Positions 1 through 8,304 of a DNA stretch of 23,681 nucleotides are shown here, in pieces. Under the pieces are notes generated by a model. That model was not told where the DNA came from. It made no database searches and was given only the letters and a program-made list of their open reading frames with translations. The stretch is from positions 1 to 23,681 of the forward strand of contig CALSCQ010001889.1 in NCBI GenBank assembly GCA_943704525.1, in the 5' to 3' direction. The DNA comes from Pigoraptor vietnamica (lineage: Eukaryota; Opisthokonta; Filasterea). Every line of letters starts with the position of its first letter. The first letter of the stretch is position 1. The translations under genes and the position numbers were made by a program.

Positions 1-121
1 CCCCCCCCCCCCCCCCCCCCCCCCCCCTTCCGGTGTCTTGCATTGCGACGCCCACACACAGCGCACACTGACATTCGGCAATTTGCACGCCTTTTGTTGG
101 CTTGCATGCGCACCACCGCAG
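1..121. other. poly-C run and upstream sequence at the window start
   Basis: The first 27 bases are all C. The sequence then becomes ordinary, and a pyrimidine-containing stretch ends in a CAG acceptor at 119-121, just before the first supported exon. No telomere-type repeat is visible. A homopolymer at a contig end is often an assembly or library artefact, but a real C-tract cannot be excluded. The frame of the following exon stays open back to about position 38, so some of this stretch could be coding if 119-121 is not a splice site. Confidence 0.6.
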
Positions 122-3100
122 GATCCGCAGCACCCGAGCGGCATGTCGCCCTTTGGTGTACACGGGGGATTCTTCTCGCCCGCACAGCTCGAAGCCATGA
201 AGTTCTGGGCCACGTGGGGGTGAGCACTGCCTGTCGTGCGTGTCCGGACCGTCACTCTGTTCTACTAACTAAACAAGGGCGAATTCGCCTACACACACAC
301 GTCAAGAACGCGCACGCTCAATACAGGTCAAGACACTTACAATACATGCACGAACATGCGCGCACGCTGCTCACCCGTTCGCGTTCGTCCTGCGCGCGCA
401 GCGTCCCCTTTGTGCAGGAGAGCGGCATGCACGGCGGCATTGAGGTGATGAAGAACCGCGTCATTTGCGTTGAGGGTGAAAAGGGATGCGGCGTGCGGTA
501 CCGGTGCGTTAACGTTGGGCTGTCCGCGCAAGTTGATTACACATTGCGCACATTGCCTCTGTGCATGTCTGCCTTCTACGCTCACGTGATGTGCGCTTGT
601 GTGTCTCATTATCACTGTGGAAGTGTGTTGTGTGTTCTCCGAGCTTGCCCGCATGAGTCGATTGCTCGCGCTAATCGTCTTCGTGTTGATGCTGCCTAGC
701 TTCTGCTTTTCAAGTGATGTGTACTGTACTGTTATACTTTTATTCCGCTAATGCGTTCAAGTGTGGCGTGCACACACGCGCAGCAACCACGCCTTCCCTC
801 CGCACCCTTTGACGCCCGTCTCGCGCGTACTTGTCGCCCTTGCGCGCCGGTTGTGCGGGTGGGAGGCCAACTGCGTCCAGTACCTCGCCTTTCCAGCTGC
901 GCCAGAGAGGGACTACCAGGCGAATGCGTGAGTGTCGGTTCGATTGGTGTGCGCTTGTGCGCGTAACTGCGTCTCTGCAAGCGCGCGATGCCGTTGGGTT
1001 TTATTGCTGTAGTGTTTATCAGGCGAGTTCCAGCTCGTTGTTGTGCGCCTCTGTTTTGATCCCCCGCACTCGGTGTTCGCTTCTCCACATTTTTTGCAAT
1101 GAACGAACGCACGCAATGACCCGTTGTGCATTCTCACAGCACACACCGCGCTGACCCCTCACTTTAACCTTGCAGTGTGCAGGACGGCTACGGGCCCCAC
1201 TCGGACGACGAGCCCTATCTCCGTGATGGCAAGGGCTCTCTGGCGTCTCAAGTGGAGCGCATACGCGTGCTCACTTTCAACCTCTATCTCGACGCGCGCG
1301 ACAGCGAGGGCTCGTCAGTGTGGGAGGTGCGTGCGTATCCCTGTCTGAGTGGTACCAGCACACGCATGTTGGGCAGTGACGCATGTATGGGTCACTCTAA
1401 AGCCGGTTTGTCGCATTCGTTCCGTTCAGCTGTTGTGTTTGCACCACTGTCAGTTGCGAGAGGTCAAGGCCACGTGAGTCGGTTGCGGCAATTTCCTAAG
1501 CGGGTTGTCCCTGTAACACTGACGTAACCCACAGTCAGTACCTGAGTCTCACACGCGTGCGTCGGCGCCAACAGGTGCGGTTCTTCCGGTCGCCGTCGGG
1601 TGATCACTTTCTGTCGCTGCCGCAGTTGGATGGCACGGCGTACTCGCAGAACGAGCGGTCACAGGTGAGGGTGATTGACAGGTTGAGCGCACAACAACAC
1701 AACCACACACGACCACACTCAAACACGGACATGCATGTACACACACTCGTGCACACATATATACACATGCACACGCACGCTGCACACGCGCACGCAAACG
1801 AGCGCACACATACGCACGTGCAACTCGTGCGCCTGCACTTGATCACTTTTTCCGGCTCAACTGAGGCCCAACGTGCCTTTCACTCCAGGCCGATTTCAAG
1901 CACATGTCCCTCGGCCCACCGCTGCGCGGCCACCGCGTGATTATCGTCATGCGATGCGTTGTGCCGTTTGCATACGCAAAAGCGACGCCCCAGAGCAACG
2001 CCGCGGAAGGAGAGACGGCGGCGAGAGCGATGGACAGCGCACTGGTACGCTCGAGTGCAACTCTTCCGCCAGTTCACACACACGTAACCACACTCACCCA
2101 CGCACCACCCACACCCCGCACACACGCCGGCGCATGTGCACACCCACCCACCCACGCACAGTCACACACATGCACACGCACAGGCGCGCGCACACACACA
2201 CATACACACACGCAGACCGGACACACACGCACATGCACACACACCTCGTTCGTGCACATTAGTTCAAATTTGGGGCTTCTGATGTTGTCTGCCTCGTGTT
2301 GCAAAGGGTTTGCACGTGCTTGGGAAGTTTCCTCTCCGCTTTCGCATTCCCGTCCGGACGGATGCAGGGTGGGTCACGTGCTACAGTGTGTTCCTTAGTG
2401 CTGTACTTTTCCTCGACAGTCTCCCGCCCTTTCTATCGGCATACGGAGCAACGCGCACACAACGCAAGCCGCGAACTGAATGGTGTGCGTGTGTTATGTC
2501 ACGGTGTGCTCACACATTGGCTCAACCACCACTTTTTATCCTCAACGCACACACACAAACACCGACGCGGCGGCACGCTCGACCCAATGGCTGCACTGAA
2601 AACGCAGCGGTTTCGAGAACAACGCCGCGACAATTCGCGAGTGCCTCCGCATGCGCGACGAAGATCTGCGCAACGCAACTCAACTGGCCACGTCGAACAC
2701 CGCACTCGCACAGCCCGTCACTCCCGCGCCGCGCAAGGGCGGCAAGTTGAAGCCGAACAAGAAGAGCGCCAAGAAGGGTCACTCTCGCGGCGATCTCCTC
2801 CGCAGGGCGGGCGTGCGCTGCGGCATCCCTGCGGCACATCTCGAGTTGCTCAGGGTGTACGGCATTGGGTATTGCGTGGCGTGCGCGAACGCGTGCGGCG
2901 GACGGTGCGGCGCGCGCTACTTTGGCCCCGTCGAGGCGCACGGTGGGTCTTTGTCATTGAGACTGCGAATGTATTGTGTCACGTCGTCAATGTGAACGCA
3001 TGCCAATTAATTTGCGGACTCGCTAATTGACGTCCGTTGTATCACGCCCGACTCTGTTAATTTGCCCGTATATGTAGTGAACCGCGGCTCTGGGGCAATT

Positions 3101-4354
3101 GTGCATATGAATGTGACTTTGCTGCCCTTTTATCCGTGCGTGTCAAGATAGTACCCGCTATTGTTGGCGCTTGGCGCGAATCCCCGGAGAGACAAGCCTG
3201 GAGTAGCACTCTTTCTGCCATGCTCGTGTGTTGCATTGTTTTGACCACGACACTGTTCGCAGCCGGCGACACGTTTGCGTCGATCAAGGCGCTCTATGCC
3301 GCCCATCTGCTGACTGCGGGCGACTTCGAGACTTGCATCGCGGGAAGCAAGCACGTGGGATGCTCGTCCGTCCGCCTCGTTCTCCCGCGAGAAGCTGGGG
3401 TTACAGCGACCCCGGGAGAAGTAACAGGGACAGTGGCGGGGGCTCAAGGGGGCGCGGAAAAGAACGCCGGTTCCGAAGAGTCGGACGCTTTCTACGACAA
3501 CAAGGCAAGTCAGCCTCGTGACTTTGTGGCTCAGTTGTGCGCCGTATTCTTGCCGCACATTTACACGCATGCTTACGCTGTTACGCGTAGCAGTTCAGTC
3601 TTTCTTCACTCTTTTCCCAACGCCCGGTGTGCACGTGATGCGCGCCCTTCTCCCTCACAACAGTCTCGACTCTTTTAATCGTCCGTTGATTTGCAAACCG
3701 GCGTGCAGGTGCTACGCAGCGAGGACGGCAGTATCTCCGAGATCACGGTCATTGGGCGCGGTGGTCGCTGTCGTGAGGGACCGAAGGATGCCTTTGCGTT
3801 TGTCTGTTCGCAGGTGACGCCGGCGAGGGTCGTGTGGTTACCTGTTGTCCGCGCAAACGCATTATAGTGGCCCAATGTCTCCCTCCGCTCAAAATTTGTG
3901 GCTGTGCGGCCATCTCACTGGAGACCCCTCCCTTTCTCAGCCGCTGCCCAAGAACTACGCGCTGTTTGTGAACGCCGAGTGTGGCATTCCCGTGCGCGTC
4001 GTCGTGCGCCCCTGCGACAGTTCCTTGTACACGTACGTCGGCCTCTTCTCCGTCGCCTCGGTAGCGTACGAGCCCAACGACGTCCAAGTGACGGGTCCCT
4101 TGGGCCATCCTGCACCCGTGCTCGTGTTCAAATCGCGGCTGGTCCCCTTTCGGCCGCACCCGCTCACGGCCGAGGTGTCGGAGGCGGCCGTCAAGTGGGC
4201 GGCGGAGCTGGAACTGCAGATGGGCAGCGCCGCAACGCAGCGGAAGGGCGCTGTCGGAAGCACGCCCTCGCCGCCGCTGGATACATGGGACGAGGCAAAG
4301 TGGAGCGAGTGCGTGCGCGCTGGTTCGGCGCTGCTGTCAATGGCCGGGCAGTGA
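122..4354 (+). CDS. AlkB-like Fe(II)/2-oxoglutarate dioxygenase fused to an SRA (YDG) domain; 5' partial
   Basis: Exons: 122-219, 402-503, 784-927, 1176-1326, 1575-1664, 1889-2044, 2307-2368, 2608-2942, 3263-3504, 3709-3813, 3941-4354. They sum to 1899 nt (632 codons plus TGA) with every phase matching. Residues about 8-220 read as an AlkB fold. HSDDE supplies the iron ligands H123 and D125, H200 is the third ligand, and the R211-x5-R217 pair fits 2-oxoglutarate binding. The H-to-R spacing is close to ALKBH2. A Lys-rich linker and a C-x2-C-x3-C-x3-C cluster (357-368) follow. Residues about 372-565 resemble SRA domains, with GD.F, SVRLVL, IGRGGR, IPVRVVVR and YTYVGLFSV. Known AlkB enzymes remove alkyl groups from nucleic-acid bases; SRA domains bind DNA carrying modified cytosine. 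A role on modified DNA bases in the nucleus is inference. ATG 143 is a possible start. The AlkB call is firmer than the SRA call. Confidence 0.7.
1686..1826. repeat. CA-rich microsatellite in intron 5 of the AlkB-SRA gene
   Basis: Imperfect CA/CACG dinucleotide tract with interspersed GCACAC units. It lies wholly inside the intron between exons 5 and 6. Confidence 0.8.
2078..2247. repeat. CA-rich microsatellite in intron 6 of the AlkB-SRA gene
   Basis: Imperfect CACA and CACCCA tract, about 170 bases long, inside the intron between exons 6 and 7. It is of the same kind as the tract in the preceding intron. Confidence 0.8.
3505..3708 (+). other. GC-AG intron 9 of the AlkB-SRA gene
   Basis: The donor reads AAG|GCAAGT and the acceptor reads GTGCAG|GTG. 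AG|GCAAGT is the usual consensus for the minor GC-AG class of U2 introns. Splicing here joins exons 9 and 10 in phase 0 and keeps the SRA-like reading continuous. The nearest GT (3510-3511) would add two residues in the same phase 0 minus one base, which breaks the frame. Confidence 0.6.
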
Positions 4355-4756
4355 CAGCCGAGCCAGTCAATAGTATTACACATGTCTGTTAACTTTTCTC
4401 AATTGACCCGAGCCGGCTTTGACAAACTTAAGGGTCATGTATTAGCGGGTTTGACACGGAAAAGGCCACGAGGGGACCCTACCATCGTACCTGTAACCCT
4501 CGGACCGTACCAGTTAGCGGGGGGATACCACTCACACACGCCCTGGGCCTATCTATAGTTGTATACGCCATGGCCATCGCCTGTATGGAACTTCACTGTG
4601 GACTCTCGTGGTCGCAAAGGCGGTCGACCACGCGCCTCGCAGCGCGCGTGCATCAACGCCTACAGTAGCCTCCAATAGGAAGAAAGAGTTTTTACGCAGT
4701 CGCGAACAATGCCAACGCACGCAAGCACGCCCAGTGCAGCGACAAAGAAAACCGTT
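4355..4756. other. intergenic region between convergent genes
   Basis: About 400 bases between the stop of the AlkB-SRA gene and the stop of the ATPase gene. It should hold both 3' untranslated regions. I see no canonical AATAAA that clearly belongs to either gene, and no RNA gene or repeat that I can support. Confidence 0.6.
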
Positions 4757-7700
4757 TTACCACGCCCAGCGGGCGACAAACGACTCGGGCCTCGTGCGGA
4801 CGACCAACTTTCGGAGCTCGTCGAGGGAGAGGAGGAAGAGGGCGAGCGGCACGGGGATGAACCAGTACTGCGTGGGGATGGTGCGCGTCGAGAAGACGTT
4901 CTGGATGGCCGAGATGTGGAGGACGATGACGGCGACGACGAGCGAGACGACCATCGCGAGGAACAGGCGCGGGTTGCGGAGCGGCGACTGGTGGAAGATG
5001 GAGAGCTTGCGCGTGCGCGTCGCGAGGAGGTTGCCAAACTGCATGATGACGAGCGTAACGAAGTAGACGCACTGCCCGCTCGCGTTGGCCTCGGCCTGCT
5101 GCGCCGCAGTAAGCCCCGCGTACCCGTCCACGCCCCAATCGTCGAACGCGAAGAAGAGCTTGCGCGGCTCGATCCCCCACTCGGCGTAGAGGTAGACGAA
5201 GTACATCATGTGCGCGAAGAACGCCTCGATGACGCCGAGGAACATGTACGAGTGGAGGAGCAGGCGGAGGTTCACGAGCGCGTCCTTCGACGGGCGACGC
5301 GGCGGGCGCGTCAGCAGGTCGCTCTCGCCCTTCTCGTACATGAGCGCCATCGCGGGGGCCATGTCCGTCAGCACGCAGATAATTATCATCAAAAATGAGG
5401 AGAGAGGGGCTGGAACCCCTAGTAGCAGGTTGCACAAAACTGGAATTAACTCGGAAAAACTCCCGGCCGGAAGTAGGTAGATGCACACTTTCTTGAGGTT
5501 CTCGAACACAGTTCGGCCCTCGCGCAGCGCCTCGATCACGGACGAAAAGTTCGAGTCGAGGAGGACCATCGCGGCGGCCTCCATCGCCACGTCGCTCCCG
5601 CTGCCCATCGCCACGCCAATGTCGGCGTTTTTGAGCGCGGGCGCGTCGTTCACGCCGTCGCCCGTCACAGCGACAATGTTTCCGCGCCCCTGCATCGCCG
5701 TCACAATCTGCAGCTTGTGCTCAGGGGTCGTCCGCGCAAACACAATCTCCTCGTAGTCTGCAGCGCGGTCCCACAGCGTCTCGGTCATCCGCCCGACGTC
5801 GGCGCCCGTGAGAAGGAGCGACGCGCCTCCGGAGTTTTCCGCGTGGAGGAGGTCCGAGGGGCCGTGCACGACGGGACGCGTGAAGATGCCGACCTGGCGC
5901 GCGATCGACGTCGCCGTCAGGGGGTGGTCGCCGGTCACCATGAACACGCGCACGCCGGCGCCGCGAATCGTCGATACCACTTCGGCCGTCTCGGGACGCG
6001 GAGGGTCTACGATCCCGACGAGTCCAATGATGACGAGATCGTCCACGTAGAGGTCGACGTCGACGCCCGGGACGATCTCGCGCTCGAGCACGCGGCGTGC
6101 GACGAGCAGGACCCGCTGCCCACGCGACGACCAGTCCTCCTGCACCTGAAGAAGCTCCGCGCGCGCGTTCTCCGACAGCGCGCACACGCTGCCGGACATG
6201 TCGGACGCCGTGTACATGGTGCAGCGGCGCATGATGACGTCGGGGGCGCCCTTCACGAGCAAGACGGGACGCCCCGCGGCGCCGTACACAATCTTCTCGC
6301 CAGAGAGCAGGTCGACGCTGCGGGAATCGTCCGCGACGACCGTCGGCCGAACGCGAACGACCGCCGCCATGTACTTTGTCTTCGAGTTGAAGGGGACGGT
6401 CAAGAGCCGCTCGTAGCGCTCGAGGTCGCCGTCCTCGTGAAGCGACGCAGAGTAGCGCAGGAGGGCCGCGTCCGTCGCGTCGCCGTTCACGCGGCGAGAG
6501 GCAAAGGGGAGATTGGGGTCGTCGTGGTGGTCAAACGTCGCCCCGTTGCAGAGCCCCGCGGCGAGGGACAGCTGTCGGAACCCGAGCGATGCCGCGTCCG
6601 TGTCTGAGAGCCTGCGCCGGCCGACGTTGATCGCGCGGTTGAAGACGGCGACCGTCGCGACGGCCATCTGGTTGGTCGTGAGCGTGCCCGTCTTATCCGA
6701 GCACAGCACGTTGACGCAGCCGAGCGTCTCGACCGTCGTGAGGTTCTTGACAAGGACCTTCTGGCGGTACATGCGCCGCGCGACAATCGTCAGCACCAAG
6801 GTGAGCGCGATCGGGAGCCCCTCGGGCACGTATGCCACGATGACGCCCATGTCGGTCGAGAGCATGTTGGACAGGTTGAGAAAGCCAGGGTACGAGCGGC
6901 GTACCCACGCGGCCCACACAATCAGGCACAGCGCGCCCGTCCCGATCGCAAGCGTGGCGATCGTTCGCACAAAGTGCTGGATCTCGCGCTGGAGAATCGT
7001 CGGCCGCACCTTCGCGCGTCCGGCCATCCGGGCGAGGTAACCGACCATTGTCCGGTCGCCCGTCGCGACCACGATGCCCAGCCCCTCGCCCTCGGTCACG
7101 TGCGCGCCCATGCGTATCACGTTGCGCGTCTCGTGGATCGAGTCGTGGGTGGCCTCGACGGCGCACGAGATGGGCTCGCTCTCGCCCGTCAGCACGCTGT
7201 TGTCGATGCGAAGGCCGTCCGTCTTCACGACGCGCACGTCCGCAGGCACCTTCTGGCCGTACTTGACCGCGACGAGATCGCCCGTCACAATGTCCGCCAC
7301 GGGGAGCTTGGTCACGTGGCCGCCGCGGACGACGACGGCGAATTTGGGGAGCATCGAGTTGATCGAGCTCATGACCCGAGAGCTCGCCCAGTCCTGGTGC
7401 GCCGTGAACGCCGCCTGCAGAAAGATGACGACGAGAATGACGATCGCAAGCGCGAGGTTCGCCACGGCGGGGGGGTCGCCCAGCGGCTTCCACGCGATGA
7501 ACGTGATGATGGCGGCGATCCACAGCAGCCAGCAGAAGCCGCCGAAAAGGTACCCGAAAATCTTGCGCATCCACTGAGGCGAAGGCGGGGTAATCGCATT
7601 GGGACCGTCGCGCGCGAGCCTTGCCGCGGCTTCGTCGGGCGTGATGCCCGTCGCCGCGCACGTCAGATAGCGCTGCTCGAGCTCCAGTATGGAGAGCAGG

Positions 7701-7846
7701 TGGTCGTCGTCGTTCATGCCGACGGGCACAGCGACCGCGGCATCGCCCCCTTTGCTGTCGCGCTTTTGCGTGTTGGGGGATCCCTTGTATTTGGGCGAGG
7801 GACTCGAAGGCTCGAGCAGGGGTGTCCTGTCGTCGTCGAGCACCAT
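4757..7846 (-). CDS. P-type cation ATPase, P2C-like (Na+/K+-ATPase alpha-related)
   Basis: Single-exon protein of 1029 residues, the usual length for P2 ATPases. It is a membrane pump that couples ATP hydrolysis to cation transport. Visible parts in order: cation-ATPase N-terminal region (about 50-90), first membrane pair (about 100-145), TGES of the actuator domain (220-223), PEGL in M4 (341-344), DKTGTLT with phosphorylated D384, KGAPD (532-536), MVTGDHP (636-642), TGDGVNDAP (728-736), and six C-terminal helices (about 785-1010). The closest family by eye is P2C. Compared with animal Na+/K+-ATPase, the M4 and M5 glutamates (E342, E799) and one M6 aspartate (D828) are kept. The M5 asparagine is S797 and the other M6 aspartate is C824, so the transported ion is uncertain. 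The gene has no introns, unlike most neighbours. Start ATG at 7844-7846. Confidence 0.95.
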   Translation of the reverse strand: MVLDDDRTPLLEPSSPSPKYKGSPNTQKRDSKGGDAAVAVPVGMNDDDHLLSILELEQRYLTCAATGITPDEAAARLARDGPNAITPPSPQWMRKIFGYLFGGFCWLLWIAAIITFIAWKPLGDPPAVANLALAIVILVVIFLQAAFTAHQDWASSRVMSSINSMLPKFAVVVRGGHVTKLPVADIVTGDLVAVKYGQKVPADVRVVKTDGLRIDNSVLTGESEPISCAVEATHDSIHETRNVIRMGAHVTEGEGLGIVVATGDRTMVGYLARMAGRAKVRPTILQREIQHFVRTIATLAIGTGALCLIVWAAWVRRSYPGFLNLSNMLSTDMGVIVAYVPEGLPIALTLVLTIVARRMYRQKVLVKNLTTVETLGCVNVLCSDKTGTLTTNQMAVATVAVFNRAINVGRRRLSDTDAASLGFRQLSLAAGLCNGATFDHHDDPNLPFASRRVNGDATDAALLRYSASLHEDGDLERYERLLTVPFNSKTKYMAAVVRVRPTVVADDSRSVDLLSGEKIVYGAAGRPVLLVKGAPDVIMRRCTMYTASDMSGSVCALSENARAELLQVQEDWSSRGQRVLLVARRVLEREIVPGVDVDLYVDDLVIIGLVGIVDPPRPETAEVVSTIRGAGVRVFMVTGDHPLTATSIARQVGIFTRPVVHGPSDLLHAENSGGASLLLTGADVGRMTETLWDRAADYEEIVFARTTPEHKLQIVTAMQGRGNIVAVTGDGVNDAPALKNADIGVAMGSGSDVAMEAAAMVLLDSNFSSVIEALREGRTVFENLKKVCIYLLPAGSFSELIPVLCNLLLGVPAPLSSFLMIIICVLTDMAPAMALMYEKGESDLLTRPPRRPSKDALVNLRLLLHSYMFLGVIEAFFAHMMYFVYLYAEWGIEPRKLFFAFDDWGVDGYAGLTAAQQAEANASGQCVYFVTLVIMQFGNLLATRTRKLSIFHQSPLRNPRLFLAMVVSLVVAVIVLHISAIQNVFSTRTIPTQYWFIPVPLALFLLSLDELRKLVVRTRPESFVARWAW

Positions 7847-7985
7847 TTTCGCGTGGCTGGGAGCGGTTCGTCCCCAACGTCACGACGAAAAAAAGATGCA
7901 GGTAGATGGGCCTTTAAAGCGCGCCAACAATGCAGCGCGTGCAGCTCGAGTGCGTGTGCGTGTGCTATGCTTATGTGAAAGCAAT

Positions 7986-8020
<35 letters not shown>

Positions 8021-8304
8021 TGTGTGTGTGTCAGTGCACGTGTGGGTGCGCCTGTTTCATCTGTTGTGGCCGTGTGCGGCTTATTGCTTGCCGAGAACTC
8101 GGTAACGGGTCAGTCTGGACAGAGTAACACGGGGGCGACGCGCGGCGGCTGGCACGATCTCGCTCCGGCACGGCTCGGTGGCAACGCGAGCGAAAAAGTG
8201 AAGTCGGAGGAAAGAGGCACAACCAAAGCGTACGAGCCGGGGTCAAAAAAACGGTAGGCCGGACTGAAACACTAGTACTATTTGTGCAGGCAAAACACGG
8301 CTGA
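7847..8304. other. upstream region of the ATPase gene
   Basis: This stretch lies between the ATPase start and the 3' end of the decayed LRR copy. It holds a purine-pyrimidine microsatellite (7985-8031). A TATA-like CTTTAAAG at about 7912-7919 lies some 70 bases upstream of the ATPase ATG, but I cannot show that it is a promoter. No gene is visible. Confidence 0.5.
7985..8031. repeat. (GA)n(GT)n microsatellite
   Basis: A run of GA dinucleotides with one AAAG interruption passes directly into a run of GT dinucleotides, upstream of the ATPase start. Confidence 0.95.

Noticed and set aside
653-751. A 32-codon plus-strand frame beginning MSRLLALIVFVLMLPSF, resembling a signal peptide
   Set aside because: It lies wholly inside the second intron of the AlkB-SRA gene. 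It is not in phase with either flanking exon and stops at once.
3866-3940. Alternative last-exon start of the AlkB-SRA gene after TTATAG at about 3865
   Set aside because: It puts the exon in a frame that destroys the PVRVVVR and YTYVGLF segments. The acceptor at 3938-3940 after a pyrimidine tract keeps phase and motif.
4709-7978. Long plus-strand frames opposite the ATPase gene (for example 5717-6607 and 6974-7978)
   Set aside because: They are the antisense shadow of a GC-rich gene. Their translations are Arg/Ala/Asp-rich without motifs, while the minus strand carries a complete P-type ATPase.
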